Shown here piece by piece: positions 36,698 through 45,086 of a stretch of DNA of 64,000 bases. The notes under the pieces are model-generated. The model was not told where the DNA came from and did no database searches. It worked only from the letters and a program-made list of their open reading frames with translations. The position numbers were made by a program, and so were the translations under genes. Each line of letters opens with the position of its first letter. The first letter of the stretch is position 1. Source of the DNA: Acrocarpospora corrugata (GTDB lineage: Bacteria; Actinomycetota; Actinomycetes; Streptosporangiales; Streptosporangiaceae); assembly GCF_009687845.1 (NCBI RefSeq), contig NZ_BLAD01000049.1, positions 62,001 to 126,000 of the forward strand. Direction: 5' to 3'.

Positions 36698-37539
36698 CCA
36701 CCGACTGGGTCAAGAGCGACCGCCAGCTGGCCCGCGAGACGCTGCTGCGCGCCCGCGGCCGGCGCTCGCTCTCCGCCGCCACGACCTCCACCGTCATCGT
36801 GGTCGTCGTGGCGGCCGTGGCGATCACGGCCTCGCCCGGCTGGCCCCGGGTCCAGGAGACCTTCTTCAACTGGGACGCGCTGGTCAACTCGCTCCCGGAC
36901 GTGCTGCGCGGCTTCCTGCTCAACGTCATGCTCTTCATGATCGCCGAGCCGATCGTGCTCGTCCTCGGCCTCGGCGTCGCCCTCGTCCGCGGCCTGCGCG
37001 CCCCCGTGTTCTTCCCGCTCCGCGCCCTCGCCGTGCTCTACACCGACATCTTCCGCGGCATCCCCGTCATCCTGCTCATCTACCTGGTCGGCTTCGGCGT
37101 CCCCGCCCTGCAACTCCAGGGCGCCCCCGCCGACCCGTTCACCCTGGGCATCATCGCCCTGGTCCTGTCCTACACCTCCTTCGTGGCCGAGGTGTTCCGC
37201 TCCGGCATCGACTCCATCCACCCCAGCCAGCGCGCCGCCGCCCGCTCCCTCGGCCTCTCCCACGGCCAGACCATGCGGTACGTCGTGGTCCCCCAGGCCA
37301 TCCGCCGCGTCGTCCCGCCCCTGCTCAACGACTTCGCGTCACTGCAGAAGGACACCGCCCTGGTCGCCCTGCTCGGCCCGCTGGAAGCCCTCCGCCAAGC
37401 CCAGATCCACGTCGCCAAAACCTTCAACTACACGCCGTACGTGGCCGCCGCGCTGCTGTTCATCGCGCTCACCGTCCCGATGGCCCGATTCACCGACCAC
37501 CTCGCCGCCCGGGCGGCCCACCGGCGCGGAGGCGGCTGA
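36694..37539 (+). CDS. Amino-acid ABC transporter permease
   Basis: This 281-residue HisM/GlnP-type permease has one helix near the N-terminus (STVIVVVVAAVAI) and a five-helix core. The EAA coupling loop is present (AARSLGLSHGQTMRYVVVPQAIRRVVPPLLNDF). The GTG start at 36694 overlaps the binding-protein stop (GTGA), and its TGA overlaps the ATPase ATG. A single permease probably forms a homodimer. Confidence 0.93.
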   Translation: MTTDWVKSDRQLARETLLRARGRRSLSAATTSTVIVVVVAAVAITASPGWPRVQETFFNWDALVNSLPDVLRGFLLNVMLFMIAEPIVLVLGLGVALVRGLRAPVFFPLRALAVLYTDIFRGIPVILLIYLVGFGVPALQLQGAPADPFTLGIIALVLSYTSFVAEVFRSGIDSIHPSQRAAARSLGLSHGQTMRYVVVPQAIRRVVPPLLNDFASLQKDTALVALLGPLEALRQAQIHVAKTFNYTPYVAAALLFIALTVPMARFTDHLAARAAHRRGGG

Positions 37540-38261
37540 TGGCCCTGCTCACCATCGACGGCGTCTGGAAGCGCTACCAGGACCACAGCGTCCTGCGCGG
37601 CGTCGACCTCACCGTCAGCTCGCACGAAGTGGTCTGCCTGATCGGCGCCTCAGGCTCCGGCAAGTCCACCCTGCTCCGCTGCGTCAACCTGCTCGAAACC
37701 GTCGACGACGGCGCCATCCACCTGGACGGCCAGGAGATCACCGACGTCCGCGCCGACCCGGACGACATCCGCAAACGCATCGGCATCGTCTTCCAGGCCT
37801 ACAACCTGTTCCCGCACATGACCGTCCTGGACAACATCACCCTCGCCCCCCGCAAGGTGCACGGCGTCCGCCGCGCCGAAGCCGAATCCCAGGCCCGCGA
37901 CATCCTCACCCGCTTCGGCCTCGCCGACAAGGCCGCCACCTACCCCGACCGCCTCTCCGGCGGCCAGCAGCAACGCGTCGCCATCATCCGCGCCCTCGCC
38001 ACCCACCCCCGCCTGCTCCTCCTCGACGAGGTCACCTCCGCCCTCGACCCCACCCTCGTCAACGAGGTCCTCGGCATCATCCGCGAACTCAAACAGACCG
38101 GCATGACCATGATCCTGGCCACCCACGAAATGACCTTCGCCCGCGACATCGCCGACACCATCTGCTTCCTCGACCAGGGCACCCTCGTCGAACACGGCCC
38201 CCCCGCCCAGATTTTCGACGCCCCCCAGAACCCCCGCACCCGCGAATTCCTGTACGGCTGA
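37539..38261 (+). CDS. Amino-acid ABC transporter ATP-binding protein (GlnQ-like)
   Basis: This 240-residue ATPase has Walker A GASGSGKST, Q-loop VFQAYNLFPHMTV, signature LSGGQQQRVAIIRALA, Walker B LLLLDEVTSALDP and the H-loop ATHEMTFARDIAD. The set is typical of the polar amino-acid (GlnQ/HisP) class. It is the last gene of a three-gene operon with one- to four-base overlaps. Confidence 0.95.
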   Translation: MALLTIDGVWKRYQDHSVLRGVDLTVSSHEVVCLIGASGSGKSTLLRCVNLLETVDDGAIHLDGQEITDVRADPDDIRKRIGIVFQAYNLFPHMTVLDNITLAPRKVHGVRRAEAESQARDILTRFGLADKAATYPDRLSGGQQQRVAIIRALATHPRLLLLDEVTSALDPTLVNEVLGIIRELKQTGMTMILATHEMTFARDIADTICFLDQGTLVEHGPPAQIFDAPQNPRTREFLYG

Positions 38262-38263
38262 CG

Positions 38264-38325
38264 CGCATCGGGACGTGCCGGTCGGCGTCGATGACCATCG
38301 GGATGTGCCGGGCGGTGTCGATGGC
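38264..38325. repeat. Two 31-base tandem repeats between glnQ-like and nSTAND1 genes
   Basis: Units 38264-38294 and 38295-38325 share CATCGGGA-y-GTGCCGG-k-CGG-y-GTCGATG with five or six differences. They fill almost the whole convergent junction. They could be a terminator-like element or a decayed duplication. Confidence 0.55.
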
Positions 38326-38337
38326 CGCGGCGGCCCC

Positions 38338-39948
38338 TCAGGCGATCGACTTCATCCCGCCGAGCCCGTCCAAGATCTCCGCCCGCAACGCGACCGCCTC
38401 CGGCGGCGGCTGCGCGGCCAGATCCACCACCCCGTCCAGCACCGCGAGCGCGTCCCGCACCCGCCCCGCCCGCCACAGCGCCTGCCCGAGCGCGAGATGC
38501 ACCGAAACGCTGTTCGCGTCCCAGTCCAGCGCCGACTTGAGCACACTCACCGCCTTACGCGGCTGCCCCTGCGCGATCCACACCCGCCCATCGGCCGCCA
38601 GCACCCTGGCCACCGCGTCGAACCGCTGCATCGCCGCGAACGAGTTGGCCGCCTCAGCCAGCAACCCGTGCGCGGCCTCGGCCTGCCCCAGCGCAGCCGC
38701 CGCCTCCCCCATGATCGCCTTCCCCTGAGCGTGCACCCAGGTCGCCTCCCGCCCCGCAGCCTGCATCGCCACCAGCGCGAGCCCACGCGCGAGGTCCCAG
38801 TTGCCCTGCGCCAGCTCGGCCTCCGCGTCACCCAGCAGCGTCACCGGATTCTCCGCCTTGCGGATCGCCAGGCCCAGCCGCTGGTGCTGGAGCTCATACC
38901 ACCGCACGCCCAGCCGCTGCTCGGTCCTGAGCAGATGCCGCTCCGCCAGCGCCCTGGCGATGGCGTTGGGAATGCCCGCAGTCGTCGGGTATCCCTCCGA
39001 CACGGAGATGCCCGCGCTGTGGTCGGTGACGAACACCTCGTGCAGCCATATCAGGATGGTGCCGCCCGAGACGCCCTGCTCTTCGGCGACCTCGCCGATC
39101 ACCTGACGGCAGAACCCGGCGAGGAACCGGTCCACCTCCACCAGACCGGGCACGTGCTCCAGCGTGATCTCCCGGACATCCGCCGGCAGCGATTCCCACA
39201 GAGCCGAACACACGATCTGCAACTGGCCCGGCTCGAACTCCGGTCCGGACTCGTCGGAACCCCGCAACACACCCGAGGCGTCGACCACCGCCTCGGCCGC
39301 CCCCGGCCCGAACACCCGGCCACTCGCTTCAACCGGCCGGGTCACCGCGGCCAGCGCGGCCTCCCGGCCGAACGGCCGCAGGTGCAACCGCCCGCGCGAA
39401 CCCTGCCCGAGCAGCCGCTCATGCGGCAGCACAGCCGCCAGAAACTCCTCGCGAACACAGAGCAGCAGATGAAGACCATGATGCCGGACGACTGCGCTCG
39501 CCAGCTGCTTTAGGCATTCTTCCCGCTCCCTCCGCCATTTCGGCGGCCCGCCGAACAGCTCCTCCGCCTGGTCGATGGCGATCAGCACAGAAAGCGGATC
39601 CCCGTATTCGTCGAACCTGTCCACCCGCCGATCCAGGAACTCACTGATCGTCATGTCGGCCGGCCGGCCCGGCGCCCAAGCGGCCAGCAGACTCGCCACA
39701 TAGGGATTCCCCGCCGCCGCCTCACGCCGCGCTTCGGCGACCGGCAGCACGTCGGCCGATTCGGCCTCGATTCTGGGCAGCACTCCCGCGTGCAGCAGCG
39801 ACGTTTTGCCCACCTTCGCCGGGCCGAACACCACCGTCAATCCGGTCCCCTGCCAGGAGGTGGCGACATCCTGCGCCTCCTGCTCCCGCCCGAAGAACCA
39901 CCCGTGCTCCGCCGACCGGTACGGCCGAAAGCCCACGTAGGGCGTCAC
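38338..39948 (-). CDS. nSTAND1 ATPase with C-terminal TPR-like repeats
   Basis: This 536-residue protein opens with the nSTAND1 signature YVGFRPYRSAEHGWFFGRE. Walker A GPAKVGKTS is at residues 42-50 and the Walker B/sensor LSVLIAIDQAEELF near 122-135. A winged-helix region spans about 290-370, and helical TPR-like repeats run from about 385 (WVHAQGKAIMGEAAAALGQAEAAHGLLAEA). STAND ATPases are NLR-like switches that oligomerise on sensing a trigger through their repeats. The ATG overlaps the SIR2 gene stop as ATGA, so the two are co-translated. Defence role inferred. Confidence 0.82.
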   Translation of the reverse strand: MTPYVGFRPYRSAEHGWFFGREQEAQDVATSWQGTGLTVVFGPAKVGKTSLLHAGVLPRIEAESADVLPVAEARREAAAGNPYVASLLAAWAPGRPADMTISEFLDRRVDRFDEYGDPLSVLIAIDQAEELFGGPPKWRREREECLKQLASAVVRHHGLHLLLCVREEFLAAVLPHERLLGQGSRGRLHLRPFGREAALAAVTRPVEASGRVFGPGAAEAVVDASGVLRGSDESGPEFEPGQLQIVCSALWESLPADVREITLEHVPGLVEVDRFLAGFCRQVIGEVAEEQGVSGGTILIWLHEVFVTDHSAGISVSEGYPTTAGIPNAIARALAERHLLRTEQRLGVRWYELQHQRLGLAIRKAENPVTLLGDAEAELAQGNWDLARGLALVAMQAAGREATWVHAQGKAIMGEAAAALGQAEAAHGLLAEAANSFAAMQRFDAVARVLAADGRVWIAQGQPRKAVSVLKSALDWDANSVSVHLALGQALWRAGRVRDALAVLDGVVDLAAQPPPEAVALRAEILDGLGGMKSIA

Positions 39949-40823
39949 GACAGGTCCCTCGTTCGCGCTTCCAGTTCCGCGCAGAAGTCAGTCGCCGTGC
40001 CGAAGAAGGTGGATATATTCCAGCCGTGCAGATAATGCGCCAGATAACGCTCGGCCTTCGCTTCCACATCGGTCGCGGAGTCGTTCACTCCCGGCATGAT
40101 CTGAACACTTACGTGACGTCGATGATTGCTACGCGGCGTGCTTCGTGCCAATCCATGGAAGAGCACGCGGAAGGTCCAATCCTGGAGGCTGTAGCCGAGA
40201 AAGAGCAGCGGTTTCATGGTCAGCGCGCGCAGTACCGGAGTCGGCAGCGGGAAACGCCCGGTATACGCGGACGCGTCGACCATGTTGACCAGGTAATTCA
40301 GATAGTCGGCCTCGGTGAGCACCAACGACCGGGGCATCGCCCAGCTTCCATGCAGATAATATACGAGCGGTTTCTCCCAATCAGGGGTCGCTACCACCGG
40401 GACGTCGGTGGAGCCGCCTTCCCACCAGGCCGAAACTTCCTCAGTCGGCTGTTTCCCGCGGCGGCGCAGCGCCTCGGCGAGGAAGTTGTCATAGTTGGTG
40501 GTGAGAAAGGTATCCAGCGGAAACCGGGCCAGAACTGCATGCGGATCGTTCGGGCCGGCAGACCGAGTCCGGCCGCACTCCTGCAGGTACTCACATACTC
40601 GGGTTTTAAGGTCAACCGAATCGCGTAATTCCGCGGCTGCGTATTGCATGACCCGCGCGAGATTGTGATCGTCCGTAAAGGGATATCCATGCTCGATGGC
40701 ATAGCGAGTGCTGAGCTCGGTTCCGGTGGGAAGTGCGCCGACGCACGCGCCCGCGCCGAGGAAAGGCGTGCAGTCACCCCGGCGGAGCTGGCTGGTCAGC
40801 CTTTGCCAGTCCGCCTCGTCCAC
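39945..40823 (-). CDS. SIR2-domain protein (candidate NADase effector)
   Basis: This 292-residue SIR2-like protein has the NAD-binding residues GAGAC at 23-27, TTNYD at 108-112, catalytic His158 in YYLHG and LGYSLQD at 209-215. This set is seen in antiphage NADases of the Thoeris/DSR/Avs5 type. In those systems activation depletes NAD and stops growth. It is coupled to the nSTAND1 ATPase gene and lies 75 bases downstream of fxsA in the same direction. The GTG start is preceded by GGTGGTGG. Whether it cleaves NAD is inferred. Confidence 0.8.
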   Translation of the reverse strand: MDEADWQRLTSQLRRGDCTPFLGAGACVGALPTGTELSTRYAIEHGYPFTDDHNLARVMQYAAAELRDSVDLKTRVCEYLQECGRTRSAGPNDPHAVLARFPLDTFLTTNYDNFLAEALRRRGKQPTEEVSAWWEGGSTDVPVVATPDWEKPLVYYLHGSWAMPRSLVLTEADYLNYLVNMVDASAYTGRFPLPTPVLRALTMKPLLFLGYSLQDWTFRVLFHGLARSTPRSNHRRHVSVQIMPGVNDSATDVEAKAERYLAHYLHGWNISTFFGTATDFCAELEARTRDLS

Positions 40824-40898
40824 GCCACCACCACGACAAGTGAAATAGAATGCGTTAATTCACTGTATATGTCGTGTGAGGATGTGTCACAGTAAAGT

Positions 40899-41075
40899 TC
40901 AGAGTGCCGCGTCGAACGCGGCGATCGCCGTCGCGTCCCGGTCGTCGCGCATACGTTCCAGCGCATGATCCAGCGCCGCGTCGCCAACACCCATGCTCAG
41001 CCCGGAAAGACTGAACTCGCTGAGGTCGATAAGGCCCTTTCCCCGCAGCGCCTTTACCTCGACTGTGTCAGCCAT
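40899..41075 (-). CDS. fxsA: FxsA-like precursor peptide of an FxSxx-COOH RiPP system
   Basis: This 58-codon gene has AGGGAG five bases before ATG 41075. The peptide carries the FxsA-type core LIDLSEFSLSGL (residues 15-26), then a charged helix (DHALERMRDDRD), and ends ATAIAAFDAAL. The terminal FDAAL aligns with the FxSxx-COOH signature except that Ala replaces Ser. The radical SAM enzymes of these systems crosslink the terminal three-residue aromatic motif, so Phe54 and Ala56 are the predicted site. It is divergent from fxsT and in line with the SIR2/nSTAND genes. Identification rests on this context plus the sequence. Confidence 0.78.
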   Translation of the reverse strand: MADTVEVKALRGKGLIDLSEFSLSGLSMGVGDAALDHALERMRDDRDATAIAAFDAAL

Positions 41076-41240
41076 GCAACTCCCTTGACGGTCTCACTGG
41101 GGCTGACACACGAAACAGCCTCAGCCGATCCCGGCCATCTTCCCACGGCGTCCTCCACCTGTCCGCCACCGGGGGGTAAACTTGACCCACTCGAGACGAA
41201 TTCTGCACGTTGGAGACTAGAGCCACTCAAAGGGCGTCGT

Positions 41241-43772
41241 ATGTCGATTTCGTCAGGGCGACCCCGGCTGCCTGGGAACGTGCCCGCGGTCTGGGGAAAG
41301 GTGCCTACCCGCAACAAAAACTTCACCGGGCGTGATGAACTCCTGCGCGAACTACACGCGGATGTCCGCTCGCATATTACCGCGGTCGTTCCGCATGCGC
41401 TGCATGGCATCGGTGGAGTGGGCAAGACGCACGTGGCGATCGAGTACGCATGGCGCTATCGCCACGAATACGACATCGTGTGGTGGATTCCAGCAGATCA
41501 GCCTATTTTGGTGCGTTCGTCATTGGCTGGATTGGCGCCCCACCTCGGCCTCGCCTCACCGGCGAGTGTGGGCATTGAGGAAGCGTCCGCCGCGGTACTC
41601 GACGCGTTGCGGCGGGGGGACCCGTACACGAGATGGCTGCTTATCTTCGACAACGCGGACCAGCCTGCGGAGATCAACGAGATGCTCCCGAGCGGCGGTC
41701 CGGGACAGGTGCTCATCACCTCGCGGGACCACACCTGGCAGGCGAGGGCCGCCACAGTGGTGGTCGACGTGTTCACCCGGCAGGAGAGCATCGATTTTCT
41801 CCGCAAGCGGGTGTCCGCCGCCATCCCGGACGCGGATGCCTCGCGGCTGGCCGAGGCGCTGGGGGATCTTCCGCTCGCGCTGGAGCAGGCCGGGGCGCTC
41901 CAGGCTGAGACAGGCATGTCCGTGCAGGAGTACGAGCGGCTCCTGAACGTTCAGGCGGCGCACCTCCTCGGCGCGAACAAGCCGCCCGACTACCCGCTTT
42001 CGATGACAGCCGCCTGGTCGCTGTCGGTATCCCAACTGGCCGAGAAATTGCCCGTCGCGCTCGAACTCCTGAGATGCTGCGCGTTTTTCGGTCCCGAACC
42101 CATCCCGCGGATGGTCTTCGAGTCGCTGACCGAGAGCCAGTTGGCCAAGTCCAAGCTTCGCGCACTGCTGTCCGACCCCATCATGTTGAGCAAGGCGATC
42201 GGGGTGCTGGCCCGGTTCGCCTTGATCCGCATCGACGCCGACACTCGTACGATCCTGGTGCACCGGCTGGTCCAGACGTTGCTGCGGAGCGAGTTGTCGG
42301 CCGAGGAACGGACAAGTTTCCGTGCGGAGGCACATCGGCTGCTGGCTGCCGCCTCGCCTGACAAAGCAGACGACAACGCGACATGGCCGCGCTACGCCGA
42401 ACTGCTCGGTCATGTGGGGCCGTCAGAGCTGAGCGAGTCGACGGAGCCCGAGATCCGGCATTTCGCATTGTCGATCGTGCGTTTCCTGTTCTCCTCGGGT
42501 GAGCCGAAGTCCGCACTCGACCTGGTCAGGAAGTTCATCGCCGCCTGGGCGACCGATGACAAGCCCCCGACCAAGGACGTCCTGGAGGCTAGGCGCCATC
42601 ACGGGACGATCCTGTTTCAGCTGGGCGACTACAAGCAGGCGTTCGAGCTGAACCGCGAGACGCTCGCCCTCATGCGCGACATTCTCGGCCCTGACGACAA
42701 CGAGACGCTCGCGCTCACCAATGTCCACGGTGCCGACTTCCGTGCGCGGGGCGACTTCACCACCGCGCTTGAGCACGATCTCGAATCGCTGCGTCAGCAT
42801 GAGGCCAAATTCCAGGACCCACCCAGCCAGCGGACACTTCGGGCGATGAACAATCTCGCGGTCGACTATCTCCTGCTCGGCGACTACGCCAAGGCACGCG
42901 AGCATTACGAGCGGACCATTCGGCTCTCGCGCACGGTCAACGCCAACCAGAAGAGCCTGCTGATCTGGAAGAGCGGTCTGGCCCGGGTGGTCTGCCTGAG
43001 CGGTGACTATGCAACCGCCTGCGACATCGGCGAGGCGGCCCACGCGGACGCGGTCGCGGACCTCGGCCCCAACCATCCGACGACATTGCGCATTCTCAGC
43101 GACCTGTCCATTGCCAAACGCCGGGCCGGGATGATCGACGAGGCGTACGAGTTGGCCGAGTTGGCCTTTGAGCGGCAGCAGGGGAGTTTTGGCCGGGACC
43201 ATCCAGATTCGCTGGCTGCCGCGTTGTGCCTGGCGAACGCGCAGCGTACGAGGGGGGAGACCGCTGAGGCGCTTGTTCGGCTGCGGGACACGGCTGTCCG
43301 GTTCCCTGATGTCTACGGGGAGCGGCATCCGTTCAAATATGGCTGTGACACTAACCTGGCGCTGCTGCTGCGGGTCAACGGGGATGTGGCGGCGGCGCGT
43401 GATCTCGACCGGCAGTGTCTCGAAGGGCTGGCGGACGCGCTGGGGCACGACCATCACTACGCACTGACCTGTGCCATCAATCTGGCCAGCGACCTGGCCA
43501 CGCTCGGCGACATCGGGGCGGCCAGGGAGCTCGGTGAGCAGACCCTCGCCACCCTTCGGGAGGCACTCGGTCCCGAGCATCCGCTGACCCTCGCCTGCGC
43601 GGCCAACCTGATCCTGGACCTGCGCTCTCAGGAGGACGTCGAGGAGGCCGAAATTTTGGAAAGGGACACCTTCGAACGCTACGAGCGGGTGCTCGGCCAT
43701 GATCACCCCGATGTGCGGGTGGCGCATGACCGGCAGCGTCTCGACTTCGACTTCGATCCGCCGCCGCTCTGA
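41241..43772 (+). CDS. fxsT: FxsT: NB-ARC and TPR protein of the FxSxx-COOH system
   Basis: This 843-residue protein starts with the block PAVWGKVPTRNKNFTGRDELL that is typical of this family. An NB-ARC ATPase follows, with Walker A GIGGVGKT at 56-63, Walker B WLLIFDNAD, and GDLPLALEQAG (the GLPLA equivalent). More than ten TPRs run from about 410 to the end (DYKQAFELNRETLALMRDILGPDDNETL and similar). It is a STAND-type sensor or scaffold linked genetically to FxsA/FxsB. ATG 41241 is chosen because the frame upstream runs over fxsA; AGGGCG lies nearby. Convergent with the HEXXH gene. Confidence 0.88.
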   Translation: MSISSGRPRLPGNVPAVWGKVPTRNKNFTGRDELLRELHADVRSHITAVVPHALHGIGGVGKTHVAIEYAWRYRHEYDIVWWIPADQPILVRSSLAGLAPHLGLASPASVGIEEASAAVLDALRRGDPYTRWLLIFDNADQPAEINEMLPSGGPGQVLITSRDHTWQARAATVVVDVFTRQESIDFLRKRVSAAIPDADASRLAEALGDLPLALEQAGALQAETGMSVQEYERLLNVQAAHLLGANKPPDYPLSMTAAWSLSVSQLAEKLPVALELLRCCAFFGPEPIPRMVFESLTESQLAKSKLRALLSDPIMLSKAIGVLARFALIRIDADTRTILVHRLVQTLLRSELSAEERTSFRAEAHRLLAAASPDKADDNATWPRYAELLGHVGPSELSESTEPEIRHFALSIVRFLFSSGEPKSALDLVRKFIAAWATDDKPPTKDVLEARRHHGTILFQLGDYKQAFELNRETLALMRDILGPDDNETLALTNVHGADFRARGDFTTALEHDLESLRQHEAKFQDPPSQRTLRAMNNLAVDYLLLGDYAKAREHYERTIRLSRTVNANQKSLLIWKSGLARVVCLSGDYATACDIGEAAHADAVADLGPNHPTTLRILSDLSIAKRRAGMIDEAYELAELAFERQQGSFGRDHPDSLAAALCLANAQRTRGETAEALVRLRDTAVRFPDVYGERHPFKYGCDTNLALLLRVNGDVAAARDLDRQCLEGLADALGHDHHYALTCAINLASDLATLGDIGAARELGEQTLATLREALGPEHPLTLACAANLILDLRSQEDVEEAEILERDTFERYERVLGHDHPDVRVAHDRQRLDFDFDPPPL

Positions 43773-43775
43773 CGG

Positions 43776-45086
43776 TCAGCTGTTCCTGGCCCGCCAGCGG
43801 GTGCGGTGCTGGTCGGCGCGTTCCCAGGAGAGCAGGCGCGCGTCCTCGGGCACGGACTCGTCGGCCCACGCGTCCAACTGGCTGATCATCTGGGCGACGA
43901 ATCTGTCCCCCCATTCGGTGAGGCGACCGCTGTCCAGGATCGTGCCCGCGACCATCCGGGACGCCGCCCGCCACCGGGCGAACTCCGCGTTGGCGTGCAC
44001 CTCGGCCGGCCCGGTTTCGACGGTGCGCTGCCGCCGCCAGAAGTCGGTCACGCCCAGGTGCGCGTAGACACCCTGGAGCAGGCCGGGAACCGGCCGAGGG
44101 TCTTCGCGCCAGGGCGCGTAGTAGCGCGATCCGTCGTCGGGCTTGGTCAGGTCCATGATGTCGAGCAGGGCGGAGAGTTTGGCGTGCGCGACCTCGTGCG
44201 CCAGTGTCAGCGCCAGCCAGCAGGCGTCGGGCGGGGTGGACAGCGCCACGCAGCCGAACGTCTCCCGGGAGGTGGCGCTGACCAGGCCGTGCGCGGGCGC
44301 GGCCAGCGGGGTGAGCACGGAGATGGCGCCGGCGACGTCGTCGGCCACCCCGGTGTGGTGCTCAACCAGGAGCTCCCACATCGGCGGCAGCACGGCCTGC
44401 CACTGCGCGAACTCCGCCGCGCTGAGCCGTCCGGCCAGGTTGGGCGAGCCCGGCATGCGGAAGGGGTCCAGGTCGTCGACCGTGAAGCGGATGGGCGTGC
44501 CGCTCGACTCGGTGGTCAGGGTGCGCAGTCCGCGCCAGCCGGGAGCGTCGCCGCCGGGGTTCGCGGGGATCCTGATCACGGTGCCCGCCGCCGAGATCTC
44601 GGCCCCGGCCGGGTGGGAGTGCACGGTCGCGGTGGTCACCGTGGGCGGCAGCATCGCCTGGCCGAGCGACGGCAGCGTGACCACGCCCTCCGGCGCGGGG
44701 ACGTCGATGTCGCATTCGGTGCCGGAGACGATGGCCGCGGTCGCCGCGATGGCGGCGAGCTGGCCGGGGTTCGCGCCGGCCCGGCCGGTCTCCAGCGCGT
44801 CCACCGTGTGCCGGGCCCAGGCCCCCACGGACGGGTGGCGGAGCGCCCGGTCCACCGAGGCGGGGTCGCTGTGCTCGATCGCGGCGAGCAGGTCGAAGGC
44901 GCGCCTGGCCAGGCCGGCGTCGGGGTGGCCGGTGGCGCGGGCGGTGGTCATCACGCCGCGGACCAGCAGGACGTGCTTACTCCGCTGCGCGGCGGCCAGC
45001 TGGGTGATTACGGCGGGTCCGCCGCCGCCCGAGGCCAGCTCGTCGAAGACGTCGGTGGAGACTTCGTGCATCCGAAGCTCTGTCAT
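43776..45086 (-). CDS. HEXXH-motif protein of the FxSxx-COOH cassette
   Basis: This 436-residue protein has a zinc-type motif HEVAH at residues 297-301, in LALTLAHEVAHAKLSALLD. The conserved FGCVALSTPPDA precedes it and YYAPWREDPRPVPGLLQGVYAH follows. This matches the HEXXH-domain family (TIGR04267 as I recall) that accompanies radical SAM peptide-modification enzymes. It could be a leader protease or a further modifying enzyme. Its ATG overlaps the fxsB stop (ATGA), so production is coupled. Confidence 0.85.
   Translation of the reverse strand: MTELRMHEVSTDVFDELASGGGGPAVITQLAAAQRSKHVLLVRGVMTTARATGHPDAGLARRAFDLLAAIEHSDPASVDRALRHPSVGAWARHTVDALETGRAGANPGQLAAIAATAAIVSGTECDIDVPAPEGVVTLPSLGQAMLPPTVTTATVHSHPAGAEISAAGTVIRIPANPGGDAPGWRGLRTLTTESSGTPIRFTVDDLDPFRMPGSPNLAGRLSAAEFAQWQAVLPPMWELLVEHHTGVADDVAGAISVLTPLAAPAHGLVSATSRETFGCVALSTPPDACWLALTLAHEVAHAKLSALLDIMDLTKPDDGSRYYAPWREDPRPVPGLLQGVYAHLGVTDFWRRQRTVETGPAEVHANAEFARWRAASRMVAGTILDSGRLTEWGDRFVAQMISQLDAWADESVPEDARLLSWERADQHRTRWRARNS

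Noticed and set aside
40841-40866. GTGAA...TTCAC inverted repeat upstream of the SIR2 gene as a specific operator
   Set aside because: Arms are only five bases and the region is AT-rich, so chance is likely; no promoter with good spacing could be fixed there.
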